From Lasioglossum baleicum (lineage: Eukaryota > Arthropoda > Insecta > Hymenoptera > Halictidae): DNA of 64,000 nucleotides. Positions 38,017 to 50,205 of the stretch are shown here, one piece after another (position 1 is the stretch's first letter; the number at the start of each line of letters is the position of its first letter). The notes under the pieces were generated by a model. The model was given only the letters and a program-made list of their open reading frames with translations, did no database searches and was not told where the DNA came from. The DNA lies in NCBI RefSeq assembly GCF_051020765.1, contig NC_134934.1, forward strand, positions 2,418,001-2,482,000. Direction: 5' to 3'. The position numbers and the translations under genes were made by a program.

Positions 38017-40376
38017 ATAATTGTCTCAAGGACCGAAACCGATATCATAACTGGTTTCAAGCCCTGAAAGTTTGCACAGAGTTGCAACGTATACCAAGGA
38101 AAGCAAAACATTGTTCTCTCTTTTTCCGGGCCCTGAATGACTTTTTCGCTCTTTGTATTCCGCCGACGTTCGACTAATACGAGCCACGGGGTCGAGTAAG
38201 TGGATTTAGGTATCCTGACATTTCGCGCGAGCAACATACGCGCGACCGTTCGTTCGCGGGGTCCCAGGCAGGGTAAAATGATTCGAGTTACGTGACCGTG
38301 TCGGTGTCCTTTGAGAAGCCGGCGAAAAAAAGTCCGCAGGCTTCCAAAGAGGTCAGATAAAACTGCGAGCGAGAGCAACGCGCGGAATCTTCGCGCTGGT
38401 CCACGTCCGGAGGAATGAAATTGTAAAGTTTCAAAGGACCCTCTGAGCTTTAAGCACCGTCGACGGTTCTCCACGTGTGCTCCATCGTGCGAGCTCTCCC
38501 TCCCCCTTTTACTCTCCCAGCTTTTCACCCCTGTTCTCTCTTCTCTCTCTCTCGTTCTCGCAGTTGCTCTCTCACCCTCTCTCAACCTGTACGTTCCTTG
38601 CCTTTGTTGCGCTAGATTCTTCCTTGTTGCAGGCGACAAAAAAGAGGCAAATTCAATAGATCTCGCCAACACCGAGTTCGAAAAAAAGTGCTCAATATCG
38701 ATTAGAAATCAGCAAAAAATTGTAGAATCGAAAAATTAACAATTTATCACGTTTTTATTAGCTCGCTTTCTTGTCTGTTTGTCTGTCTGTTCGGTACTTT
38801 TGCAATTGATTTTAAACTAAGTTTCCGATGAGCTGGAGAATTGAAATTTTAAACATAACTCAGAACTGGATGACAATGGGATATTTAAAAAACAAATTTT
38901 TAAAAAGCCCATGCGTTTAGGAGATATAAACTATTAAAAATTTAATCGTTACACCTACCCGCGCAACGCTCGGCAGTACGTGATCGCGTTCAGCGAACCC
39001 CACTACGCGTGACAGCGCTCCCTACTCCAGTATTGTTCCGCGATCGTTCACCATATCGGATATTTAGAGTGTACGGTGAAACAGTTTTTCACGTTCTTCG
39101 ACAATGATCGAGTCCTGTTTCTGATAGTCGACTGAGTGGAAATGTTTGATGCGACCATTCAACTACTGTATTGATACTGTTTTCCTATTTTTCTGCATGC
39201 ATCGAGTACTCCAGGGATCACACACCATATGTGTCTTGTAAGTAGTTTGCCGTTTTGTTTTTATAGACTCCCTCTGGTGACTTTTATGGGACGTTCTCGA
39301 CGCGAAGGCGACGGAAAGTTGTCTAGTTCTTCGATGGCGCGCCGGCGACAGTGGAAGAATCAATGATTCCGCAGACAGGACAGGTGAGAAACGCTTTTGA
39401 TATTCTTTCAAGCAACGTCTCACACTCATTTAAGAGCCAGATATTGTATTTCAAGAAACGACGGTTAACTTCGACCTAAACATTTAATTAGAGCACCGAA
39501 GAAAGTGTTCGCGTGAAGGATGACGAATTCCATCGGCATTTTTTGTTCGAAGTTACTAGCACTCCATCGTGCATTTACTAAAATATTCTTTGCGTTGCAT
39601 TTTCCTCGAATTTTAATTTCACTCGACAACCTCGTATTCATAATTTTTCCTCCGCAATTCTTTCAGATATGCATTCATGGCTTAACAAGGATAACATTCT
39701 TCACATCGTATTCTTCTCCAATTCCTACATTCTGTAATACTTTCTTGTTTTACAACTTTTATTCCCTGTGCATCCTCCGACCCATTCTTCCTCCCGAGTG
39801 TTTGTAATAAACCGTGTATACAATTAACGTTCTTTACGTCGTATTTTACGTTAATTGTTCCATTTATTTAATCGTTTTCTTGTTTACAATTTTTCTTGGC
39901 TCGAAGCGTTCATTGTTCCTACCGAGAATATTCTTTTTTTATGCTCGAATGCTTCTTGCCACATGTCACTCTAAGACTCTTTTTAATAGTAACATCTCTG
40001 ATGCTATATCATAAGTGAGTATTATTTCTCATCTTCATGCACAATCCTCTTCACCACAGAATTCTGATACAATCATTCCACGCGATAAATTAATAACAAC
40101 ACCGGTAACATACGTTCTAGACTGTCCCCGCATATAAGATTGATACCGTTTCCCGTTCCCAGGAGGAAAAGTATGGCAAGCCAGGGGAAATAAACCGAGG
40201 GTTCGTGGGACCGTGTCAGCGTCCTAAAGCGAGATCGTCGTTGCATCTCGAGCGTGGCGCAGTACGTTCGTCACCTTCGTTAAAGTTTCAAAGAGCGCGA
40301 GGGCGTATCGCGAACTCGCGGGTCGGACTTGCGGATAAGACCATCGCTCGCCAGCAGAAACAGCCAAGGGAGAGGA

Positions 40377-40390
40377 GGGGGGGGGGGGGG
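40377..40390 (+). repeat. G14 homopolymer
   Basis: Fourteen consecutive G after AGAGGA; a run like this is often miscalled. A matching C10 run lies at about 31165-31174. Confidence 0.85.
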
Positions 40391-40552
40391 CGCGAGCCTT
40401 TTCAAGGCTCGGCACTCGCCCTTTTTCCACGGCGGAACGAGTGCCCTCGCAAAGAGGATTTTCTCTACAAAGAGTAACGGCTAAGAGTTTCGACGGAAGA
40501 ACTTTCCATCGACGGAAACGCATCGTTTTCCTTTGAATTTCCTAGCCGGCAC

Positions 40553-40723
40553 TTAACTCTCGCGTTTCTTGTCGCTCGGCCCTACTCCCGATCGTTCCGC
40601 TAATCGCTCGATATTTTCCTTGTACCCCGTGATCACGTCCGATAACAATGGCTCTACGCGAAAATATTTTTCAACCTCGCCGGATGTGTATGATCTGCTG
40701 GAATCATTGCTGTTTTCATCCAT
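40553..40723 (-). CDS. possible small protein, 56 aa, unknown function
   Basis: I do not recognise this protein. The frame starts at an ATG at 40721-40723 and ends TAA. It gives a hydrophilic, acidic product with a Ser/Asn-rich first dozen residues. A helix-like stretch (EVEKYFRVEPLLSDVITGYK) follows, and the end is charged (SDKKRES). Codon choice and residue mix look more like real coding sequence than the surrounding GC-rich chance frames. The open frame extends 5' without another ATG, and a plausible acceptor (gccacag) lies 15 bases upstream of the ATG, so this could be a terminal exon. Alternatives are a decayed retrocopy or a chance frame. No membrane segment or known motif is visible. 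Confidence 0.3.
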   Translation of the reverse strand: MDENSNDSSRSYTSGEVEKYFRVEPLLSDVITGYKENIERLAERSGVGPSDKKRES

Positions 40724-41943
40724 GTTTCCGCTACACTGTGGCTTTTCATCAAGATCAGAATGAAAGTTAGAATAAAGTGTCTGTTTGCTAACGAAACAAA
40801 ATTTATCATAATGTTTCAACCCTCTCGCTACAATGGATATCTGGATTAGGTATAAACAGGTAGAAATATTTTAAACAAATTCTAAATCGGCAAAATGATA
40901 ACTTAAAACCTTCTCAATTTCACATGTGACTCGATATTGCATGGCTGAAGGGATTACCAGCTAAAAACTTTGATTTTCCCGGAAGAGTCGCAATCTACCG
41001 ATAACGCCGTACTAAATTCGCGGACGAGATGGCTCGCGAGCTATTAACGTTTCGCCACGTGTCGCTCACGGGGTTGGATATTGTTCGCTAGGAAATTTGC
41101 GAGGACACTTTGGTTTCCCGGGGCCCTGTAAGAAGTGGAGGCGTCCCATAAAACCGGTGCCCGCCTGCTCGATATGAAACTCGCGAACGACCGGAAGGGG
41201 AGTCGCGCAATACTCGCGGATCGCGCAACGTTCACGATTGCAGCCTTTCCTCTCGCGGAACCTCTCTCCGGATCTCGAAACGGACGTTTCGATTCCGTTT
41301 CGATTATTCTCCAGACATGCCTCGGCCTCCAGTGTATTCAATCGTTCCGGAGGTCGGCGCGCGAGCAAACGCTTGCGATTCAATAAGGCCGCGATATTGC
41401 TGACCCCGGGCAACCTTCTCCTCGCGTCGATTCTCCGCGGATTTCGAATTCACCTCGCGCCCACTATCACGGCCCTATTTTCGTCGGGTTTCTTCTTTTT
41501 TTTTCGCGAGCCCCGCGATTTACGCGGCCCGTCGAAGGTAGATTAAAGCTCGCTGAGCGCCGATTCCTCGAGCCGGGGTGCCCGCGGAATTGCTCTTCGG
41601 GTTACCCGTTTCTCTTCCGCGAAACCGTATTTCTTTCGTGCCGAACTCGATCCGCCATGAATTTTTATTTAGCCAGAGCTATCGACAGGCTCCCGCGGGT
41701 TTCCAACCTCTACCGTGCACCTTTGTTTCCTTCCGAGAACCGATTCTCTCCTATCGCGTTTCCAATTTAACGGCTCCGCGCCGCGCCGCGCCGTCGTCGT
41801 CGCGAACAAAAGATTCTCGTTCCAGTCGCACACGCTGCGCTGCTGCGTGTCGTTACGACGTTCAGGGATTGCTGTTTTAAAAGATTATACCTCTTGTCCG
41901 GAGATAATTATATTTTTATACGATTTTCGAGAACAGAGCCAAT

Positions 41944-42237
41944 GTACAGGATGTTTCAAAATTATATGTCGCGACCACTATGGCTATATACAGGGTGTCA
42001 CGCATGCAATGGACAATCGATTAGAAAGTAATTCTACACGTAAAAGCGAGATGAAACTGAAAAATACAATTTTTTCATTTGACAACCGAAGAAACGTTCC
42101 CCGAGGCGCTCTTCGTTGTCGGCTACGGACGCCGAACGGCGTGAACGAGTAGGTACTATAATACGATGAAATAAAAAACAATTTTGATGTCCACTGATTC
42201 AGCGGTCACGACATATAATTTTTAAACACCCTGTACA
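41944..42237. mobile_element. MITE with TGTACAGG termini
   Basis: The left end, TGTACAGGATGTTTCAAAAT, pairs with the right end, which reads TTTAAACACCCTGTACA on the plus strand. ATATGTCGCGACC pairs with GGTCACGACATAT just inside. A second CAGGGTGTCACGC motif lies at about 41991, suggesting nested or rearranged copies. The interior is unrelated to the 43.7- and 51.2-kb elements, but the CAGGGTG terminus is shared. Confidence 0.65.
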
Positions 42238-42920
42238 AGAATTGATGCACAATGAGTTTTGTTCGACGCTAAAAGAGACTGCCAAAATGATGGACGGAAT
42301 CCCTTTTTGTAATTTGAATTTCGGTTTCGATCGAGCGACAACGTGAGGGTGGGTGGACGCTGTGCTTTGTGTATGGGGGTGAAGAGTAAGGCAGGCAAGC
42401 CCTCGAATACCCCGTGTAAATCCATGGGAAAGAGACGAAACCAAAGCCGAGAGACAGGCGGGATGCGGGCGCGTCACGATAACGCGACTTTACCCAGATC
42501 GTCGACTGCGTCCGAATTAACAGCTCGACGGTGGACCGGCGACGTCCGGCCTGGTTGAACGTCGAGGCTGCTGGATGTTCCTTTCGTTGACAGCCCGCAG
42601 GATCTTTCTCTCTCTTGCCGCGGTATGCTATCCTTCTCTCCCTATTCCGCTAGGGTTTTTCTTCGGGCGCAAACAAAGCGCGCCTCCGCCTGCACGACCA
42701 GCTTACCCGGGACAGCTGTTTGTCTTTCATTAGGTTCGTAGCCGACCCTTTGCGCCAAGATAATGCGCTCGTGTTAATTTATCCTAACAGAGTTACGCGA
42801 TGAAGGGACGCGGCAACGTTTCACGGAATCGATCCTCGCTAGATTCCCGCTCGAAATGAATCCGCATGCGGGACCAGTCTACGGGCTCGTAGTCTCTCGT
42901 GGAATTCTGCGGACTTTACT

Positions 42921-42960
42921 ATTAGGTCGTTCGGAAAGTCATTTCGTTTTCTCAAGAGGA
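42921..42960 (+). mobile_element. possible mariner-type terminal repeat
   Basis: ATTAGGTCGTTCGGAAAGTC followed by ATTTCGTTTTCTC resembles the TTAGGTNNTTCNNAAAGTNATTTCG termini of insect mariner elements. No transposase frame or opposite terminus is found near it. It shares most bases with the stretch at 48779. Confidence 0.4.
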
Positions 42961-43736
42961 AATGAAACGCAATTTTGTACCATTTAGAATAAGTTTCATG
43001 ACATTTTGTTCTATGATCTATTGCGATTTTTCAGGCAACCCTTAACCTTGTACACTCGGAGCTATTTTAACTCGAAAACTAAACATTTCTTCCGACCTAA
43101 AATAATTCCGTTCTATATGATTCTTTTCATATGTTATGTTAGAGATACTAACATATTTAATAATGTAAATAAGTTTTTGTAGTTATTGTAAAATCGCTTC
43201 CAAAATTAAGGGAGTTTGAATGAATATTCACAGTTTCATAAACGAACACGCGATATAGCAGATATAGATATTGCATCGTTTATAAACGTCGAAGTTTTTA
43301 AATTTGTTAAATTGCCACTCGATCTGTTTCCGTTCATATTATTGCAATATCGCAGCATCAAATTGTGTTAAATAAAAAATTGTGTAAAAGTATTAAAATA
43401 CAACGCTGCAACAATTCAGCGCGGGGCGGCAACGTTCGCAGCGCGCGTAACAAGGTCTGTTACCGAAATGACCCTCCCAATTTTTATGAAACGTACATTT
43501 TTTTTATGGCAGCTATCATTCAAAGCGAAGGGATGAAAATAGTTCTCAAACGGTAGGGCTAAATATAATATACAGTTTGTCGTACACAAGCTTCGAATGT
43601 GTGAATTATTAAAAAATTTATTTGCACGCGCGCATTCCTCCATTAAAAAAGACACGTTGACGAACAGTTGTCTTTTGAATTGCTACACAATTGTCGAATG
43701 GGTACATTCTACAATTTAAAAAGTAACCCTAAGTAA

Positions 43737-44122
43737 ATATACAGGGTGAACCACGAATCGTGACCAGTAGAGATTACTCTGTTATTAGCAGTCTTTTCTA
43801 TCAGGTATAGCATGGTTTTAACAGAGCTTTCACGTGATTATAGCAAATTTCTCGTAAACTCTTTTTTCATGATTTTTCAAGGTCAACTTCAATTTTATGC
43901 AAATACACCTATAATTCTTTTACGCCTATTTGTTAAAGGATTTCAAGGCGACTTCGATTAGTATCATAACATAAAAAATTGCAAAAAATTGCTTTTTAAA
44001 TTTTGTTTCCAAAATGTTTGCTATAAATCACGTGGAAGCTCTTTTAAAACCATGCTATACCTGATAAAAACATTTTCGATTGGGCTGATACTCAAAGAGT
44101 AATCTCTACTGGTCACGATTCA
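43737..44122. mobile_element. fold-back MITE, TATACAGGGTGA left end
   Basis: The left end starts TATACAGGGTGAACCACGAA. The element folds on itself: GTGACCAGTAGAGATTACTC near the left pairs with GAGTAATCTCTACTGGTCAC near the right. An inner block, AGGTATAGCATGGTTTTAA, pairs with TTAAAACCATGCTATACCT. The right outer terminus has decayed (CAAATATC in place of CACCCTGTATA). It is non-coding, and the terminal motif matches the element at 51222. Confidence 0.75.
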
Positions 44123-44610
44123 AATATCAAACAGTATAATCAGAGTGCACACAGTCTCTATGCAAATCGGTCGCTTTTAGAGTGCAGCAGTTGCAGCGGT
44201 AAGAAGTTGTGGAATTTCTTTGACCACCAGTGTACACGGTCGGGATTGAAACGACAGTCGTACCTAGAGGAAAGTTGCGGTGCGGTAGCTAACTAATCCC
44301 GTAGAAGCGAGCCGAACGGTAGTAGAGAGAAGGGCGAAGATTGTGGGACCAGGGGATACAAGCGTATAGGGCATGAGACGAGTCACTTTCTTCCTTGATG
44401 CGAGAGGTCGACGAGGCGACGACGCAGAAGTAACGCGTTCCAGATTGCCGTTTCTTTTGACGTCGACGGTGCGCTGGTTCTCGACACACATATCCCCGCG
44501 CGTCGTTAACCCATTTGCTTCGTACAGAACACTGAAAAATAATGCCCTTGACACCAGCCTTTTACTTATTACATTTCACCGGACAATATTAAGAGTACGC
44601 TCGGCAATAA

Positions 44611-44715
44611 TATACAGGGTGGACCTCTGGAAATCTCTCTAAGTTGTAATGTAAACTGTAAATATTATCAAACGGCCAATATCTGGCAAGTATACAGGGT
44701 GTATACAAGTAATGT
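44611..44715. repeat. two isolated TATACAGGGTG termini
   Basis: TATACAGGGTGGACC starts at about 44611 and TATACAGGGTGTATAC at about 44692, both in the same direction and without inverted partners nearby. They look like orphaned ends of the CAGGGTG element family. Similar single ends occur at about 47268 (CTATACAGGGCGAAC) and 58148 (GGACACCCTGTATGC). Confidence 0.5.
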
Positions 44716-45436
44716 ATGCAAGTATACTAAGAAGGTTCCAAAAACATCGAGGAATACACGCGCAGCAGCCGCAGCAGAAGAAGAAGAAGGAGGAACGAGA
44801 GAAAGAGAATCATCTGCAGTAACAATTGGAGGATTTCAGAGGGGTGTTTTTGTTCGTCTTCATTTGTATCGTGTATCTAATTAGCCCCAGCGCGCAAAAC
44901 AGCAGTTTAATTATCACGGGGGCCAGTGTTTTTCACGGCAGGTCTGAGGCAAAAAGAAGAAAAAACGATGGTCTTTCTCTCTCTCTCTCGCGTTCGCTTA
45001 TTTATCGCGGCGCGAAAATGGCCGAGCTCCGGTGCTCGAATTTTTCACGTCGCGGAAGAGGTTTTACACGCGGGCAAAAAGCTTCTTTCGCGAGGTACGC
45101 GCGCGCAGCTTTTGTTACACGAAGCTTCTAACGAGCTTAGTAAAAATTTCATTCGGAATCCGGTGAACCGCGCACGCAAACGCGTCTGTTGCGAGTCCGA
45201 ATCGAATCGGATCGGATCGAGGCCGGATCGAGACCGGATCGAGAACGTTAATCGAAGCGACACGCGCGACCTTCGGAATCGTCCCCGGCGGGCGCAATTC
45301 CACGCGAAATCCGCTTCGCCGGTCGTCACACGCGCAGAAACACGCGACCGGCGCAATCCAATCGCGGGATCAAAAGGTTCAACCAGCGTCAAAGCCGCTC
45401 GGTTTCTCATTGCAGACGTCGACGAATCCCTTCCGC

Positions 45437-45502
45437 CCTCTCTCTCTCTATCTCTTTCTCTCTATCTCTCTCTTTCTCTCTCTCTCTCTTTCTCTCTCTC
45501 TC
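45437..45502 (+). repeat. (CT)n microsatellite with TATC and TTTC steps
   Basis: About 66 bases of CT units broken by single A or T bases. Confidence 0.9.
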
Positions 45503-45719
45503 CCGCGCTGTCATCTGTAACACACGAATCCTGACGTCCGGATGACAGTGATCTACCCGATCGACAATCTGACGGACCAAAGTCCCCGGTGGTGTCGACG
45601 AGCAACTAGTTGCGGTAGAATGTTTGTTCGTCACAACGAAGTACGATGACGACACGATTGTAAAGGTATAGTTACGAGAGGCGATTAATTTTTAGCAGGT
45701 TTATGCGGATCTAGCAAGT

Positions 45720-45929
45720 GACGGCGAGTCTTTATGCAAAATACAAATTGTCGGCATTAATTAGAAGACATAGTAGCCAAGTGGAAATTTTAATAGATAT
45801 ATTAACTTTAATAGATTTATTAAATTGTAAGATATGTATCGACACTCTCTAAAATTCTTGTAATCTTTTCAATGTTTGTGTAATTACACCAACTCATTTT
45901 TTCCATAAATGCATAAAATCCGCAGTCTA
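45720..45929 (+). mobile_element. TAGACTGCGG-family MITE, left end decayed
   Basis: The right end is intact (GCATAAAATCCGCAGTCTA), with the family's CCATAAATGC block next to it. The left end is reduced to GAGTCTTTATGCAAAATAC. About 210 bp, AT-rich. Confidence 0.65.
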
Positions 45930-47308
45930 CTCATTATAGTATCGGAAGATTTTATTTTTATCTTACTCTTTATAAAGTTAAAGTAAACAACGGCTTGAAT
46001 AATCCGGTGCTGTACCAACTGCACAGCGATGAATAATTTTCTTTCACCGAGACATTAAAACGCTTCTGAAATCAAACCCAATTGAAATTTCAATAAATGC
46101 GCTTCCGTGATTGATATAATAACAAAGAGAGATGCAAGAATAAACAAAATCATGGAGAGAGAGAGAGAGGAGAAAGAAATAATAACAGTAAGGAATAATA
46201 AAATTATCGAGATGAAATGTATGGAAAATATAACAGCCAAAATTAATATTTGCATATTTCATGATCCATCGGAATTGAACAATGAACCAGTAATTTTTAG
46301 TTCTTCTACGTTCCCTACATGAAAGTTCATCAGTTTCATATTAAAACATTAAATTCCAAATAAAGAAGTCTTTAACAAACCAAGTAGAAAAAATGAAAAT
46401 GAATTGCTTATCTGGTCAACGAGGTACAAATAAATTTCAGTAAAGTGTGCCAGCTTTGAGAATTGAATGCGTTCGCTGGTTTCAGCAGCAGTTCTCGCGC
46501 GACTGCGACATTTTATTAAACGCAACGTACACATACCTCGCTCGAGCCATTAAATAAAAACAGAAAGAAATTCTATTAGTTTGCTGAATGTTACACCGTA
46601 CGGAGAACACTGTTTACTTTAAGGACGGAAACCATAAAAGGAACAATGTTAAGGAAGCCATTCCTCTTCCGAAGCTCGCAACAAAATTACCAGTGTTTTC
46701 CGTTCTCGTGTAACCGACTTCGACGATATCTCCGCGAGACTTGCGGCAAGAATACCTCCGAGTTACAGTCGAATGCACAAGTGGGAATACGATCTTGGAA
46801 ACACGGGTTTGCTCGCGTCTGCCTTCATATAAAATTCTATATGCTCCACGGTGGTGGTCTGTCTAATACAATCTACCAAGACAAGAGTCCGGAAACCCAG
46901 CCCCAGCGAAACGAGTGGATCCGTGTCAAGACACGAGGCTGCTGAGCCAGAAACGTAACTACTATGTGCAATAATTATTCGCTGAATTAGAAACGACACA
47001 TTAAAACAAATCAGTATTAACAGCGGAACTACCGGACATTAAACGGATGCGCTTCGGTGAGAAACGGGAGGTTGCATTCATTCCTTCTTTTAATAATTCG
47101 ACTAATAATCGTGTTTTTTCAAATCGTCATATTCACTGTTTTGCGTTCCATTATTTTTCTCGCGATTGCATACAATTCCGTTGATAAATATAATATTTAT
47201 AGTGCATTCTCGAATATGTTTTCCAGTTAAATAATAGAGCATCATAGAGATATTATTTATTACTATACAGGGCGAACGACAGATTTCTTCTTTCTTATAA
47301 TTACAATC

Positions 47309-47377
47309 ATTAATTTAGAGCAATGCAGTAGGAGGTATGATCGAATAAATAAATATTGACGAAGACTCCGTTAACGA
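47309..47377 (+). repeat. direct duplication, copy 1
   Basis: ATTAATTTAGAGCAATGCAG ... GAATAAATAAATATTGACGA; repeated about 187 bp later at 47497-47572. Confidence 0.5.
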
Positions 47378-47496
47378 TATTTCTCTTTTCTTTTCTCGAC
47401 ATTTTTCCCACCAGGAATCCGTCTGCCGTCGGATAGAAATTTCCCAGTGGAAAAATAGAAGTTAGCAGAGAAATCCGCAATCTAATTACTGTCATA

Positions 47497-47572
47497 TTAA
47501 TTTAGAGTTGCGCAAAGGCGGAGAGAGGCGGCTCTCCAATGAATAAATAAATATTGACAGAGATTCGATTAA
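47497..47572 (+). repeat. direct duplication, copy 2
   Basis: ATTAATTTAGAGTTGCGCAA ... GAATAAATAAATATTGACAG; both flanks of the unit match copy 1, the middle is diverged. Confidence 0.5.
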
Positions 47573-48778
47573 AAGAAGCAATCTAAATCACGGGAAACGG
47601 CGATGGGATCTTTCGCGCGTCTGACCAACGGCCGACTCGTTCCACTTGTTCCGGTTTGTTCCAACGGCACGGTGCGGCAGCAGCGCAGTGTAGCGGTGAG
47701 AGCAGAGGCAGTCTATTAACGGGCAAATAACGCGACAGAGATTTTGTTTCGTAGAAAAGTAATCAGCGCGGGCTAATTATATGACCGGTCCGGCACAATG
47801 ACAGTCAATTTTTCGCGATGGAATACAGCGGTTATTACGGTTTTCCTGGTTTCATTCCGGGGGCCGCGATTGCTCCATGAATGAAAAGCACACCAGTTAA
47901 CTCTCCATTCGGGGTTTCGAATAAAAATCCCGGAGCCTTTCGACCAAGTCTCTGTGCCGGTCGACGAGCATTCACTGGCTAGGCGGCGGATTTCCCGAGG
48001 TAAACGCGGGGCCGTGAAAAAAGTTCGAGCATTTTCCGGAGGAGCCTTGTTAATTTACGCCCTGTGTGGCGCGGCGTGGTGGTCGGTCGCGAAAAAAGAA
48101 AACAAATTTTTCGCGGAACGTCGCATCGCGCGCGGCCCGGAACAGCGAGGAAATCGTTTTCAAAGGGAACCAATTATCCGTGTTTATGTGAACGCGATTC
48201 CGATCGGCCAGCGGGTCGCGCATTAAATGTTCCCCTATCCGAAGCCGCTTGGCGAAATAATTGCGGAAAAATGCGCCCGGCAAATATCGGGACCGCGCGA
48301 TTATTAGCGGCAATTTCTTCCGTTCCGCGTGTCGCTGCACGGTTCGATTGCCTATTGAAATTTTATTTCGTTGCTCTCGATGCAATTTTCGCCTCCCGCA
48401 CTCGCTACTAAAATAATTGTTCGTACGTATCATTGATCAACATCCGATATTGCCGGGCACCCGCGGCCGTGCTGGAACACCGGGAACGTGATTCGGTGCT
48501 TAATTTCCCAGCTGCGATTCAATCGTGCGGTGGTGGCCTGTCGACCTCTCGCCTGACAATTCCGACGTGGAAAGTCGATTACCAAATTAATTTTTTTATC
48601 CTCCGTCGACGCGATCCAGCCCGCCCGCGCGGTGATCGATTCGAATAAGGCGTCGCCGTCGACTGTTCTCGATTATCTTGCTTCGGATTTCCCTCTATGA
48701 AACGCTTCTCGGCCACATGTTCCCGAAGAACTCGCGTGACTCTTTATTTACATGCAACGTGTCTCTACGTGGGAAGGT

Positions 48779-48822
48779 ATTAGGTCATTCGGAAAGTAAT
48801 TTCGTTTTTCGTGTACAGATGG
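48779..48822 (+). mobile_element. possible mariner-type terminal repeat
   Basis: ATTAGGTCATTCGGAAAGTA followed by ATTTCGTTTTTCGTG; same family as 42921 and same orientation. An ATG lies about 20 bases further on, but the frame that follows is short and Phe-rich and does not look like a transposase. Confidence 0.4.
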
Positions 48823-49892
48823 CATTGACAATTTTTTTTGCACATTTTTTTCTAACGAAAACCAGAAATTCTACGAACAAATTCATTTCAGCCTGTATTT
48901 TTTTCAATTAAAAGTGTAGTTGCCCCGTGAAGCTCGAAACACGTGCAAAAGGTAAAGGCATCTCTGAAATTAATTGTAAAATCATTTCCGCAGAGAAGCT
49001 GTTCCCGGCGGACATTCACGGTTGAAATCCTTAAAATATGCCAGTAACACGTATCACAGTTTGCGCGTAAACAGCCGGTATCGCGACTGTGTTAATAACA
49101 TTCCCTCTTCGTTCTTCTTCGTTCGGTTTACGGAACGGCGGTATTCAGTATTGAAGTATTCGCGTTTTATCGAGATTAATTCAGCGAAATGACCGTTTTC
49201 GGAACTATAAAATATACACGAGAGAGAAAGAGAGAAGTTTTCCAGTGAATGGTGGAAGTTAATGTATATCGAGCACGAAATCCCGTGGAGTGAAAGAGGA
49301 CAGGGCTCCGGTGAAAAAGAGGACAGTCCGATGTCCTTTTGCTGTCGTGCTCGCAAAGGATAATGGTAACAAATGGCGAGAGTGCGGCTATCTCGGGGCG
49401 TTTGCTCGTCACGAGCGGGCATTTAAGATAAATTACGGTCATGCAATCGTAGGTGCGCGCGAGCGAGCGAACGCATTCAGTCGACTCCTCCGTTGGGCGC
49501 TCCCAATGAAAACATAATGTTTGATTAAACTGTCAGGGCTTATCTCGATCTCTCGATCGACAAGAAGCCAGTCCGTCGCGTCGCCGACGTGCACCGACGT
49601 TGCAGCGCTCGTTGCACCGCCCGTTGCAGCGCACCAGTCGAAGACTAATGACCGGCGAGCCGCACGACACTTCGTTCGTTCATTATCGGCGTTCACGTGC
49701 CGAACAAAAAACGCATTACTAAACAACGGAACCGGTAATCGACGTGCACTATGCAAGCCTCTGCACACGGTGCACACCGAGTGCACCCAGCGGGCCGTTT
49801 TCCGAAAATAGCCGAAATTAATCGCACGATTTTTATCTCGACAGTCAAATTCACATCTGATCTTCCCCCTACGCTTATAATTAGACAGCGAA

Positions 49893-50205
49893 ATAAACAT
49901 TTTCTACCGGAATTGCAACAAACTGGAGCGAAAAAGATATTTTAGGACATATTATTTATCTATAAGTAATAAAATTAACATTTAATATAGATTCATTAAT
50001 TACTACCAACTTAATGTTAATAAATCCGATTAGTTTACGAATAATGTAGCAATGTTTAATTAATCAGTAAAGACGACATTACTTACGGATACCCCTAATA
50101 TGTTTATTAGGCTGAAAATAATACAACAGTAGTTTTCAATTTCTCTAATGTTTCTACCGTTTTAAATTGCGGCCTATTCATTTTTACCATAGATGCATCA
50201 AATCA
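49893..50205 (+). mobile_element. TAGACTGCGG-family MITE, degraded
   Basis: Keeps the TTCTACCGGAATTGCAACAAACTGGAGCG block (within about 49900-49930) and the right-side TTCTACCGTTTTAAATTG and CATAGATGCATCAAATC blocks. Both outer termini are lost and the interior is expanded. Confidence 0.5.

Noticed and set aside
37974..38672. 232-codon minus-strand open frame
   Set aside because: Part runs through a (CT)n-type tract and part through a MITE fragment; composition is Arg/Ser-rich and no family is recognisable.
42620..42770. Minus-strand CGG|GTAAGC donor at about 42707 with a phase-1 frame that would fit the EGF exon
   Set aside because: The frame is closed by a TAA about 20 codons upstream and no good acceptor is visible in between.
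44926..45534. 202-codon plus-strand open frame
   Set aside because: The end is Ser-Leu repeat from a CT microsatellite and the rest is Arg-rich chance coding.
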